Assembly (NCBI GenBank): GCA_022764465.1
Contig: JALERL010000005.1
Coordinates: 1 to 64,000, forward strand
Direction of reading: 5' to 3'
Origin: Lachnospiraceae bacterium
GTDB lineage: Bacteria > Bacillota > Clostridia > Lachnospirales > Lachnospiraceae
DNA: 64,000 nt
The notes under the pieces were generated by a model, which worked only from the letters and a program-made list of their open reading frames with translations, had not been told where the DNA came from and did no database searches. Within the stretch, counting starts at the first letter, position 1, and every line of letters starts with the position of its first letter. Positions 55,122-62,958 of the stretch are shown one piece after another. A program made the translations under genes and the position numbers.

Positions 55122-55149
55122 ATTTTAGCATAAATTCGCGATCTTGCAA
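55122..55149 (-). promoter_or_regulatory. typA promoter
   Basis: On the minus strand: TTGCAA (55149-55144), 16-base spacer, TAAAAT (55127-55122). Confidence 0.55.
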
Positions 55150-55221
55150 GTTTTTTCCGCGAAACCAGCTTTTTTTATATATAGAATTTGTGTATCAAAA
55201 TGTACAGTCAGGAACTTGATA

Positions 55222-55296
55222 ACGAAAAATGTACAAATCATGCGAAGCAAACTTTGATTTGCGTCTTTAGCTGCGAGTGAAATCCACTGCTTACGG
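55222..55296. repeat. Inverted repeat flanking typA, right copy
   Basis: Reverse complement of the left copy: 21-bp identical core at 55270-55290, AAGCAAACTTT at 55246-55256, and AAAAATGTACAAAT at 55226-55239. Divergence between blocks is modest. Confidence 0.75.
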
Positions 55297-55604
55297 AAAC
55301 CACAAGTGAAGCCACATCTGAACTTGTATGGTTGCAGTTAGCAGTTAGTTCACGATGAGCGTTGCAAATGTTTGCGGAACATATTTGTGCATTTTTCAAT
55401 TTCAAATTTTATAAAGTCTTTTTATAAAGAAATAATCCTTATAAGAGAAAAACCAGCTTACGTTATCGACAGATTATGCGAAGTTTCAGCGGAAGGGGAA
55501 TGGTAAGGTAAGAAAGTTCTAAAAAACATGTATCCGGAATACATTGTAAAAGCACAAAATGAATCGATATGCCATCGATATATACAGAGGAAGGGAGAAC
55601 ATTC
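55297..55604 (+). other. Gene-free stretch upstream of the OB-fold gene
   Basis: About 300 bases with no convincing ORF. Short internal repeats (GTTAGCAGTTAG; AAATGTTTGC and AACATATTTG) and an ATCGAT pair near 55564-55580 are visible, but no clear promoter hexamers. The ribosome site GAAGGGAG precedes ATG 55605. Confidence 0.35.
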
Positions 55605-56231
55605 ATGGCAGATAAAGTATTTGAAAACAATCAGGTATCTATTGTAGGTGAGATCATTTCGGATTTCACATTCAGTCACGAGGTCTATGGTGAGGGCTTT
55701 TATATGGTAGAAGTCGCAGTCAGCCGTCTGAGCAATTATGACGATTACATACCACTTATGATCTCAGAACGTCTTGTGGATACAAGCACAAGCTGTATCG
55801 GACAAAAGGTATATGTAACCGGTCAGTTCCGTTCCTATAACAGACATGAGGAAAGCAAAAACCGTCTGGTGCTGTCTGTTTTTGTACGGGAAATTGAGTT
55901 CGTGGAAGGGGATGAAGAGGATCTAAAGAGTAACCAGATCTTTTTGGATGGTTATATCTGTAAGGAGCCGATTTACCGGAAGACACCGCTTGGAAGAGAG
56001 ATCGCAGATCTTCTGATCGCAGTCAACCGTTCCTATGGAAAGTCCGATTATATTCCCTGCATCTGCTGGGGAAGAAATGCAAGGTTTGCATCCGGTTTCG
56101 AGGTTGGCGGCCATGTGCAGATCTGGGGAAGGATACAGAGCCGTGAGTATGTAAAAAAGCTGAGTGAGGAAGAGATCGAAAAGCGGACTGCATATGAGGT
56201 GTCCGTCAGCAAAATTGATTTTCTGGATTAA
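55605..56231 (+). CDS. Single-stranded-DNA-binding-like protein with two OB folds
   Basis: 208-residue protein. Two SSB/PriB-like OB-fold halves can be seen: residues 1-110 (VSIVGEIISDFTFSHEVYGEGFY, VTGQFRSY) and about 118-205 (FLDGYICKEPIYRKTPLGREIADLLIAVNRSYGKSDYIPCICWGRNA, GGHVQIWGRIQSREY). The second half matches classic SSB; the first is more divergent. It has no acidic tail as in SSB, so it is probably an accessory ssDNA-binding protein. ATG 55605 follows GAAGGGAG. Confidence 0.8.
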   Translation: MADKVFENNQVSIVGEIISDFTFSHEVYGEGFYMVEVAVSRLSNYDDYIPLMISERLVDTSTSCIGQKVYVTGQFRSYNRHEESKNRLVLSVFVREIEFVEGDEEDLKSNQIFLDGYICKEPIYRKTPLGREIADLLIAVNRSYGKSDYIPCICWGRNARFASGFEVGGHVQIWGRIQSREYVKKLSEEEIEKRTAYEVSVSKIDFLD

Positions 56232-56341
56232 GGAATTATGCAAAAAGTTGCTTTTTTGTATCATATGTGGTATTTTAGAAAAATCTGATATAGAAACATT
56301 GAAATACAAAGAAAGGATGCCACAGGTATAAAGGGGTAATT

Positions 56342-56839
56342 ATGGAAAAGGGTTCCGTACAGGTATATTACGGCGATGGCCGTGGGAAATCCATGGCGGC
56401 AATGGGCAGTGCCCTGCGTGCAGCCGGAGAAGGTAAAACGGTGTTTGTAATACAGTTTTTGAAGGGAAAAGGCGATCACAGCATGGACTTTTTGCAGCGT
56501 CTTGAACCGGAGATCAAGATCTTCCGTTTTGAAAAATCGGAAGGCTATTATGAAGAATTATCAGAAGAAGAAAAAGACGAAGAGAAGATGAACATGAAGA
56601 ATGGACTGAATTTCTCAAAAAAGGTATTAGTGACAGGCGAATGCAATGTCCTGATCTTAGATGAGGTGCTTGGGCTGATCGATAATGGTGTCATTACATC
56701 GGAAGAACTTGAAGCAGTGCTCTTATCAAAGACCGATGAGACAGAGATCATTATGACCGGAAGAGTATTAGAGGATTCGGTTCGCACATACGCGGATGAA
56801 ATATATAATATCACGGCCGAGAAGCAGATTACGTGTTGA
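56342..56839 (+). CDS. cobO: Cob(I)alamin/corrinoid adenosyltransferase
   Basis: BtuR/CobA/CobO-type ATP:corrinoid adenosyltransferase. The 165 residues have the P-loop variant GDGRGKSMAA, VFVIQFLKGKG and the LILDEVLG motif; ITAEKQITC ends the protein. The usual GKGKGKTT P-loop is altered but still functional-looking. No other cobalamin genes are nearby, so it likely serves salvage. The lysine riboswitch promoter overlaps its last codon. Confidence 0.85.
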   Translation: MEKGSVQVYYGDGRGKSMAAMGSALRAAGEGKTVFVIQFLKGKGDHSMDFLQRLEPEIKIFRFEKSEGYYEELSEEEKDEEKMNMKNGLNFSKKVLVTGECNVLILDEVLGLIDNGVITSEELEAVLLSKTDETEIIMTGRVLEDSVRTYADEIYNITAEKQITC

Positions 56840-56864
56840 CATAAGTAGGCCTGGGTGCTATATT
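56836..56864 (+). promoter_or_regulatory. Promoter of the lysine riboswitch-dapAB unit
   Basis: Perfect TTGACA (56836-56841), 17-base spacer, TATATT (56859-56864). Confidence 0.75.
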
Positions 56865-56882
56865 GAACATAGAATTTCATAA

Positions 56883-57050
56883 ATGATAGAGGTTGCGTGC
56901 TTTATAAGTACCTTATCGGATGTGACAGGACAGAAGAAGATAAGGGGAAGGGAAGAACGCCGAAAGAAGTTTTCCGCCTGCCGGATGATTTCTTGGGCAT
57001 GAGTTTAAGAGGCTTATGACTGTCATCTGTAACAGATGGGGCGCTATCTT
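56883..57050 (+). ncRNA. Lysine riboswitch (L box)
   Basis: Shows conserved L-box landmarks in order: GATAGAGGTTGCG at the 5' side of P1/P2, GGGAAGAACGCCGAAAG, CTTGGGC-type segment, GACTGTCA and the closing GGGGCGCTATC. P1 pairs GATAG (56885-56889) with CTATC (57044-57048). It lies between a sigma-A promoter and a terminator upstream of dapA, which makes lysine at high level stop transcription. Confidence 0.9.
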
Positions 57051-57077
57051 TGATAACAACCATACAATGAGTTATTA

Positions 57078-57102
57078 GACCGGCGCGAGTGCCGGTCTTT
57101 TC
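57078..57102 (+). terminator. Riboswitch-controlled terminator
   Basis: AGACCGGC-loop-GCCGGTCT followed by TTTTC; the expression platform of the lysine riboswitch. Confidence 0.8.
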
Positions 57103-57175
57103 ATTTGTAAACCATTAAAGATGCACATTTTATGGAACGATAATACAATAATAAGAGAAAGCTGGAGGTAAAATC

Positions 57176-58066
57176 ATGGCAATTTTTGAGGGCGCAGGTG
57201 TTGCAATCGTTACACCAATGAAGGAGAATAACGAGGTCAATTACGAGAAGTTAGAGGAGTTAATTGATTACCAGGTGAATAACGGCACAGACTGTATTAT
57301 CATCGCAGGAACAACCGGTGAGAGTTCTACCTTATCAACTGAGGAGCATCAGAAGGTGATCCAGTCTGCAGTAGAATTTACAAAGCATCGTATTCCGGTT
57401 GTTGCAGGCACAGGTTCTAACAGCACGGCAGAGGCAATCCACCTGACCGCAGAAGCGAAAAAGGCAGGCGTGGACGGTGTACTTTTAGTAACACCATATT
57501 ATAATAAGGCAACACAGCCGGGACTGATCAAACATTATTCCATGATCGCGGAAGCAGTTGATATTCCGATGATCCTTTATAATGTACCAAGCAGAACCGG
57601 ATGTAATCTGCTTCCGGAGACTGTTGCAACGTTAGTAAAGACACAGAAGAATATCGTCGGATTAAAGGAAGCAACCGGTAATCTGGCACAGGCATCTAAG
57701 ACCATGAGTTTGACAGACGGTAAGTTAGATCTGTATTCCGGTGAGGACGGACTGGTTCTTCCGCTGATGTCGATCGGAGCAAAGGGTGTCATTTCCGTAT
57801 GGTCAAACGTTGCACCACAGAAGGTACATGACATGTGTGCAAGTTATTTTGCAGGTGACATTGAGACAGCAAGAAAGCTTCAGTTTGAGGCACTTCCACT
57901 GATCGATGCATTATTCTCAGAGGTGAATCCGATCCCGGTCAAGAAGGCTTTAAACCTGATGGGCATGAATGTCGGCAGCTTACGTGCACCGCTTTGCGAG
58001 ATGAGTGAAGAAAACGCAGCAAAGCTTGCAGAGGCAATGAAAGCATATGGTTTAAAGCTCGCATAA
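57176..58066 (+). CDS. dapA: 4-hydroxy-tetrahydrodipicolinate synthase
   Basis: Condenses pyruvate and aspartate semialdehyde at the lysine/DAP branch point. The 296-residue TIM barrel has GTTGESSTL, the Tyr of YYNKATQPG, YNVPSRTG and the Schiff-base Lys of GLKEATG. TGGAGG precedes ATG 57176. Controlled by the lysine riboswitch; makes tetrahydrodipicolinate with DapB for DapL and also feeds spore dipicolinate. Confidence 0.97.
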   Translation: MAIFEGAGVAIVTPMKENNEVNYEKLEELIDYQVNNGTDCIIIAGTTGESSTLSTEEHQKVIQSAVEFTKHRIPVVAGTGSNSTAEAIHLTAEAKKAGVDGVLLVTPYYNKATQPGLIKHYSMIAEAVDIPMILYNVPSRTGCNLLPETVATLVKTQKNIVGLKEATGNLAQASKTMSLTDGKLDLYSGEDGLVLPLMSIGAKGVISVWSNVAPQKVHDMCASYFAGDIETARKLQFEALPLIDALFSEVNPIPVKKALNLMGMNVGSLRAPLCEMSEENAAKLAEAMKAYGLKLA

Positions 58067-58087
58067 GAGCAGCATAGGAGGAAGAAA

Positions 58088-58849
58088 ATGACAAGAATAA
58101 TTATGCATGGCTGCAATGGCAAAATGGGCCAGATGATCAGCGGTATCGTAAAAGAAGATGCAGAGGCTGAGATTGTAGCCGGTATCGATACATATGATGT
58201 GGTAAAAAATGATTATCCGGTTTTTAAAACGATTGGAGAATGTGATGTAGATGCAGATGTGATCATTGACTTTTCCAACGCAAACGCAATGGATGGACTG
58301 ATCGATCACTGTGCAAAGACAAAGATGCCGGTTGTTTTATGTACGACCGGATTATCCGAAGAGCAGTTAGCAAAGGTACAGGAATTAAGCAAGACAACCG
58401 CAGTATTAAAGTCGGCGAACATGTCACTTGGTATCAATACCTTAATGGATATTTTAAAACAGGCAGTCAAGGTATTTGCTCCGGCAGGATTTGACATTGA
58501 GATCGTAGAGAAGCATCATAACCAGAAGTTAGATGCACCAAGCGGAACGGCACTTGCACTCGCAGATGTGATGAACGATGCCATGGATCAGGCATATGAG
58601 TACAAGTATGACAGAAGCAAGGAGCGCAAAAAGCGTGAAAAGAACGAGATCGGCATTTCCGCAGTCCGTGGCGGAACGATCGTTGGTGAGCATGAGATCA
58701 TTTTTGCAGGAACTGACGAAGTGATCGAGTTCAAGCATACCGCATATTCCAAGGCAGTATTTGGAAAGGGTGCGGTAGAGGCAGCAAAGTTCTTAAAAGG
58801 AAAGGCAGCCGGACTGTACGATATGCAGGATGTGATCAAGGCAAAATAA
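58088..58849 (+). CDS. dapB: 4-hydroxy-tetrahydrodipicolinate reductase
   Basis: NAD(P)H-dependent reductase following DapA. The 253 residues contain the N-terminal Rossmann motif HGCNGKMGQMI, DFSNANAM, CTTGLSEEQL, the catalytic EKHHNQKLDAPSGTA segment and the C-terminal VRGGTIVGEHEIIFAG. AGGAGG-type site before ATG 58088, 22 bases after dapA. Confidence 0.97.
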   Translation: MTRIIMHGCNGKMGQMISGIVKEDAEAEIVAGIDTYDVVKNDYPVFKTIGECDVDADVIIDFSNANAMDGLIDHCAKTKMPVVLCTTGLSEEQLAKVQELSKTTAVLKSANMSLGINTLMDILKQAVKVFAPAGFDIEIVEKHHNQKLDAPSGTALALADVMNDAMDQAYEYKYDRSKERKKREKNEIGISAVRGGTIVGEHEIIFAGTDEVIEFKHTAYSKAVFGKGAVEAAKFLKGKAAGLYDMQDVIKAK

Positions 58850-58860
58850 TGACTTTGATA

Positions 58861-58901
58861 AAGAGGCTATCAGATATGTAACATATCTGATAGCCTCTTA
58901 T
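58861..58901. terminator. Terminator between dapB and asnA
   Basis: AAGAGGCTATCAGATATGT pairs with ACATATCTGATAGCCTCTT; a near-perfect stem between convergent genes. Confidence 0.8.
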
Positions 58902-58948
58902 CCGTTTCGATCCAAATCGTAAATATGGTAGAAATGCAATTCACCGGA

Positions 58949-59959
58949 TTACAATAACTGAATTCCGTTTTTCTCTGCTTCTGCAACCATTTCTTCCGGC
59001 CAGAGAGAGGACTGGACCTCACCGATGTGTGCCTTACGAAGGAAGAACATACAGATACGGGACTGACCGATTCCTCCACCAATGGTATATGGAAGCTTTC
59101 CGTCGATGATTGCCTTCTGGAATGGAAGGTTCGCGCGCTCCGGGCATCCTGCTTTTTCAAGCTGGGATAACAGCGCATCCTTATCGACACGGATTCCCAT
59201 GGAAGATAACTCCAGTGCAATATCAAGTACCGGATAGTATACTAAAATATCAGCGTTTAAGGACCAGTCATCATAGTCCGGTGCACGTCCGTCATGCTTC
59301 TCACCAGACTCTAGGAGATCACCGATCTTTAAGATACAGACAGCTCCCTTTGCCTTTGTGATGTAATATTCACGTTCCTTTGGAGTGCTCTCCGGGAACA
59401 TATCCTCTAATTCCTGTGTGGTAATAAAGAAGATATCGGCAGGAAGGATCTCCTCGATGTAGTCATACTGGATTGCCATGTATTTCTCTGTTTTACGGAG
59501 ACATTTGTATACCGTGCGGATGGTATCCTTTAAAAAGTCGATGTTACGATCCTTTTTATTGATGATCTTTTCCCAGTCCCACTGGTCAACGAAGATCGAA
59601 TGGATATTATCTGTCGTCTCATCGCGGCGGATGGCATTCATATCGGTGTAAATTCCTTCACCTTCCGAAAAACCGTATTTTTTCAGTGCATAACGTTTCC
59701 ATTTTGCAAGAGAATGTACAACTTCTGCGTTGCGTTCATTCTGTTCCTTGATCGTGAAAGAAACCGGACGCTCGACACCATTTAAGTTATCGTTCAATCC
59801 GGAATTCGGATCAACAAAAAGTGGTGCGGAAACACGGGACAGATTCAGACGTAAGGAAATAAGATTCTGAAAGAAGTCCTTTACCGTCTTGATCGCAATC
59901 TGCGTATCATGCAGATTCAGTTCTGATTTATAATTCTTTGGGATAATTAAATTCTCCAT
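58949..59959 (-). CDS. asnA: Aspartate-ammonia ligase (asparagine synthetase A)
   Basis: Ammonia-dependent asparagine synthesis. The 336-residue class II tRNA-synthetase-like enzyme has SRVSAPLFVDPNSGLNDNLNG (partly shown), FTIKEQNERNAEVVHSLAKWKRYAL, DWSLNADILVYYP and TIGGGIGQSRICMFFL. ATG 59959 has GGAG six bases ahead; an in-frame ATG at 59971 lies in front of that site. Monocistronic on the minus strand. Confidence 0.97.
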   Translation of the reverse strand: MENLIIPKNYKSELNLHDTQIAIKTVKDFFQNLISLRLNLSRVSAPLFVDPNSGLNDNLNGVERPVSFTIKEQNERNAEVVHSLAKWKRYALKKYGFSEGEGIYTDMNAIRRDETTDNIHSIFVDQWDWEKIINKKDRNIDFLKDTIRTVYKCLRKTEKYMAIQYDYIEEILPADIFFITTQELEDMFPESTPKEREYYITKAKGAVCILKIGDLLESGEKHDGRAPDYDDWSLNADILVYYPVLDIALELSSMGIRVDKDALLSQLEKAGCPERANLPFQKAIIDGKLPYTIGGGIGQSRICMFFLRKAHIGEVQSSLWPEEMVAEAEKNGIQLL

Positions 59960-60058
59960 GTTATACTCCATTCTTGCATTCTTTTGCGCATATTACTTAT
60001 GTGTGAAAAATCTTATTTTCCAAACTATACGCCTTTGATTTCTCATAAGTTCTCAACC

Positions 60059-60086
60059 ATTATAGCACACAGCACGCAATTTTCAA
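60059..60086 (-). promoter_or_regulatory. asnA promoter
   Basis: On the minus strand: TTGAAA (60086-60081), 16-base spacer, TATAAT (60064-60059). The leader of about 95 bases is too short for a T-box and none was recognised. Confidence 0.6.
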
Positions 60087-60748
60087 TAAGACTTTGACAG
60101 AAAATCCTGAATCAGCGGAAAGAGTTTGTCACTGTGTTCCACGTAGCTGCCGTGCGTTTCGTTTTCTAATATCTGTAATGTTGCATTCGGAATATTTTTC
60201 GCAATGGCTTTGGTAACCTTTGGCTTTACGATGTCCTTTGAACCGGCAAGTACGAGGGTCGGAACGCTGATAAAGGCGAGCTGGTCAAGCGGAATGTCCG
60301 GTTCTGTCAGCATAAGCTTTGCGAGTGGATCCTGCGTCTTGCGGACCCTGCGTCTGATCTTGCGGTAGAGCCGGTGCTTGATGTCCTTTGGATGCAGATT
60401 TGCTCCGCTTATAATCAAGGCAGAAAGCTTGTCCGGATACTTCGATGCAAGGAGCAGTCCGATAATCGCACCATCGCTGAAGCCATAGAAAGCAGGTTTT
60501 TTGATTCGAAGACCATCGATGAATTCCGCCATGTCTTCCGCCATATCCTCATAATGGAATTCTTTTGGACTGGCAGACTGTCCGTGTCCTCTGCTGTCTA
60601 CGGCATATACCGTATATTCCTTTGACAGCTTCGCGATCAGCACATCGAAGATCTCGTGTGATTCACCATTGCCGTGTACTAAGATGATCGGGGAACCCTC
60701 GCCCTTTTTCTCATAATATAATATCTGACCATTTAATTGAATAAACAT
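60083..60748 (-). CDS. Alpha/beta hydrolase
   Basis: Soluble 221-residue hydrolase. Oxyanion region LVHGNGESHEIFDVL, DSRGHGQSASP, nucleophile elbow GFSDGAIIG (Ser in G-F-S-D-G), an acid after VLAGSKDIVKP and the terminal His in ENETHGSYVEHS. The motifs resemble 3-oxoadipate-enol-lactonase-like proteins; the substrate is unknown. ATG 60748 follows GGAG; a longer frame reaches upstream to 60817. Confidence 0.85.
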   Translation of the reverse strand: MFIQLNGQILYYEKKGEGSPIILVHGNGESHEIFDVLIAKLSKEYTVYAVDSRGHGQSASPKEFHYEDMAEDMAEFIDGLRIKKPAFYGFSDGAIIGLLLASKYPDKLSALIISGANLHPKDIKHRLYRKIRRRVRKTQDPLAKLMLTEPDIPLDQLAFISVPTLVLAGSKDIVKPKVTKAIAKNIPNATLQILENETHGSYVEHSDKLFPLIQDFLSKSY

Positions 60749-61249
60749 TGTAATCTCCATTCTTTGTTGGTGTACATATATGTAAAAATATTGCGTTATA
60801 TATGCATCAATCAGCACAAAAATTTGAATCTGCTCCGAATTCCGAATCTAACATTTTCTAAATGTTCTGCCAACATATACACAATGCCCGCAACCGCAAA
60901 AGACGTGGCGTCCATGCCCCGTTTTTTGCTTGCATCAACATCCGTGTTGCTGCATTGCTGATTTATTTACAGAACATCAAGAAAATCTAAGATTCTCCAT
61001 AAGTCGCAAATTCAGAATGTTTGTGCTGTTTGACGATTATAGTAATTGTATATGATTTTTACATATCGGGTCTTACAGACCAAGAATGAGTGTATCATCT
61101 TTACAGAAAAAGGACAACGGGTTTTGATAAAGAAGTGCTATAATGTGTGTTAGACAGAATATGCCTGATAGGTAATGGACAAGGCATAGATAAGGCATAG
61201 GTAGTGTTAAAAGCTAGGGCTCAATAGCGTGATAAAAAGGAGAATTCAA
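60749..61249 (+). other. Gene-free divergent region with extended -10 promoter
   Basis: About 500 bases between the minus-strand hydrolase and the glycosylase. TGCTATAAT (61136-61144) is an extended -10 element for the plus-strand gene. I see no other clear signal; the segment 60870-60960 is more GC-rich but codes for nothing recognisable. Confidence 0.35.
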
Positions 61250-61759
61250 ATGGAGTATATACAGGTTCAACATACATTTGCACCGGTTTATGATGCGCAT
61301 TCGAGGATTCTGATCCTTGGTTCATTCCCATCGGTGAAGTCAAGAGAGCAGCAGTTTTATTATGGACATCCGCAGAACCGATTCTGGAAGATGTTAGCGG
61401 GGATCTTTGGGGAGGAACTTCCGGTTACGATCGCACAGAAGCAGGAACTTCTGCTCAGACATCAGCTTGCCGTGTGGGATGTCATTGATTCCTGTGAGAT
61501 TAAGGGGTCTTCGGACAGCTCGATCCGTAATGTTATTCCAAATGACATGAACCGGATTCTCGGGCAGGCAGATATCCGTAAGATATTATTAAATGGGGGC
61601 AAGGCATATGAACTGTTTTGCAGGTATTGCGACAGGGAGCATATGCCGGAGGCAGTGAAGATGCCATCAACCAGTCCGGCAAATGCGGCCTGGAGTCTGG
61701 ATCGTCTGGTGGAAAGCTGGAGGAAGGAACTGGAAGAATTGATTTTACGTAGATTTTGA
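61250..61759 (+). CDS. DNA-deoxyinosine glycosylase (uracil-DNA glycosylase superfamily)
   Basis: Probable base-excision repair enzyme removing hypoxanthine, about 169 residues. Motif 1 ILILGSFPSVKSREQQFYYGHPQNRFWK matches the HDG/Mug-like family (LGSFPS and the downstream YYGHPQNRFW), and motif 2 near the end reads MPSTSPANA. AAGGAG precedes ATG 61250; the GTG at 61229 is the only longer alternative. Confidence 0.9.
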   Translation: MEYIQVQHTFAPVYDAHSRILILGSFPSVKSREQQFYYGHPQNRFWKMLAGIFGEELPVTIAQKQELLLRHQLAVWDVIDSCEIKGSSDSSIRNVIPNDMNRILGQADIRKILLNGGKAYELFCRYCDREHMPEAVKMPSTSPANAAWSLDRLVESWRKELEELILRRF

Positions 61760-61771
61760 AGAATGTTTATT

Positions 61772-61796
61772 TGTTCAGCTTGTTGAACATTTTTTG
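61772..61796 (+). terminator. Terminator after glycosylase gene
   Basis: TGTTCA-GCTTGT-TGAACA stem followed by TTTTTT. Confidence 0.7.
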
Positions 61797-61900
61797 TTAA
61801 GATGTGGACAATGAAAAAAAGATTGTTTGCAGAATGACTGCATGTTATAATAAATCAATATCAACTTATATAATTATTCATTATTTGGAAAGGGGCATTC

Positions 61901-62074
61901 ATGGAAGCTGTAAAGAGTGTGAAGGATTTTAAAAGAATTCTGTCAATGAATCGGGAAAGCTTATATAACAAATCTATAAACGCTGAAGATATTTCAGTAA
62001 AGGATGAATGGATGCACGAAGACCAATGGGATGAGATTTATAAGCAGGAGGAGACCGGGAATGGGAAGTTATAA
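61901..62074 (+). CDS. Small acidic protein, candidate antitoxin
   Basis: 57-residue frame (MEAVKSVKDFKRILSMNRES at the start), preceded by AAGGGG at good spacing. It is charged, with two Trp-acidic stretches (DEWMHEDQWDE), and lacks a recognised domain. It overlaps the start of the PemK-like gene by 14 bases, the classic layout of antitoxin before toxin. Function is inferred from position only. Confidence 0.55.
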   Translation: MEAVKSVKDFKRILSMNRESLYNKSINAEDISVKDEWMHEDQWDEIYKQEETGNGKL

Positions 62075-62582
62075 TGTTGGTGAAGTCTGGTGGACACAAT
62101 TCCCATTTGAGGAGATAGATGAGGTTAAGCGTAGACCGGCTATTGTTATTGATGAAGATACGATAGCAATCCTTGCGATGATGGTTTCTAGCAAAGAAAA
62201 AGCCAATCCATATAGTATTGAGGTTACAGATTGGAAGGACGCAGGATTGCCTGTAAGATCATGGGCAAGAATTGATAGAATTATTCGCATGGATGAGTGG
62301 CGAATGGAAAAGAAGATTGGAAATTTGTCGGAGCGTGACCTTAAAAAATTTATGGAAATAATTACGGAATATATTACAGGAACATTTCATGAATTCTCAT
62401 TAGCAGCTATTACAAATCCGGAAGGAAGATATTTACAGGTCTATGATGAACGATGGAACTGTTGGTTATTTCCATATTTCAGAAGCGTAGATCCTAACAA
62501 GGACAATGTAGATAAAAGGCATAAGCAGGCTATTAAAGATGGATGTAACAACATGCTATGTAACGCATGCTATACATTGTAA
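62061..62582 (+). CDS. PemK/MazF-like protein fused to a truncated NUDIX-like domain
   Basis: 173 residues. The first 105 resemble PemK/MazF-type toxins (endoribonucleases): YNVGEVWWTQFPF, KRRPAIVID, SWARIDRII and KIGNLSERDLKKF. From about residue 108 a second module begins (FHEFSLAAITNPEGRYLQVYDERWNCWLFPYF), which looks like the start of a NUDIX-like domain of the SMODS-associated type. The frame then runs to an early stop; the expected remainder lies in the +1 frame next door. AGGAGG sets ATG 62061. Whether the fusion is natural is unclear. Confidence 0.6.
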   Translation: MGSYNVGEVWWTQFPFEEIDEVKRRPAIVIDEDTIAILAMMVSSKEKANPYSIEVTDWKDAGLPVRSWARIDRIIRMDEWRMEKKIGNLSERDLKKFMEIITEYITGTFHEFSLAAITNPEGRYLQVYDERWNCWLFPYFRSVDPNKDNVDKRHKQAIKDGCNNMLCNACYTL

Positions 62583-62793
62583 ATATTCAGTAAGTGATGG
62601 AGTATATAAACAATATAAGCACATATTGTATCGGTTGATATTAAAGGATATACCGGATTATCTGGAAGGAAAATCTTTTGAATTAGAAGGAAAGCGTTAT
62701 TCCTGGATGTCGATAGACGAATTGGAGAATGATCTGAATACAATGGAAAAAAATGAGGATGTTATTGCATTTGTAAAGGCAAAGTGCAAATAG
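62539..62793 (+). pseudogene. C-terminal part of the NUDIX-like domain in a shifted frame
   Basis: 84 codons open in the frame +1 to the PemK-like gene, overlapping its end by 44 bases. The protein (HCKYSVSDGVYKQYKHILYRL, then FELEGKRYSWMSIDELENDLN and EDVIAFVKAKCK) reads as the natural continuation of the NUDIX-like module. No good ribosome site precedes the ATG at 62539. Best explained as the tail of a frameshifted gene, or as one reached by programmed frameshifting. Confidence 0.55.
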
Positions 62794-62807
62794 TAATGTA
62801 AGGTAGA

Positions 62808-62840
62808 GATCTTAGGGCAATCTAAGGTCTTTATTTTTGC
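62808..62840 (+). terminator. Terminator after the PemK/NUDIX locus
   Basis: AGATCTTAG-GGCAAT-CTAAGGTCT stem followed by TTATTTTT. Confidence 0.75.
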
Positions 62841-62918
62841 CTGTTACTTTCCCATTGACCGGAAAGCGGATTTCAACTAGAATGAAGATAGGATTTTAGG
62901 CGCAAATTGAGAAAATGA

Positions 62919-62942
62919 AGTCCGGCATCGGAATGCCGGTTC
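62919..62942 (+). other. Hairpin close to the start of the sensor gene
   Basis: CCGGCAT-CGG-ATGCCGG hairpin (about 62922-62940) ending 17 bases before the ATG and next to its GGAAGG ribosome site. It may affect translation initiation. Confidence 0.4.
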
Positions 62943-62958
62943 GTGGAAGGACTAAAAA

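Noticed and set aside
59960..60058. T-box leader for asnA
   Set aside because: The leader is only about 95 bases and lacks a T-box core or specifier arrangement.
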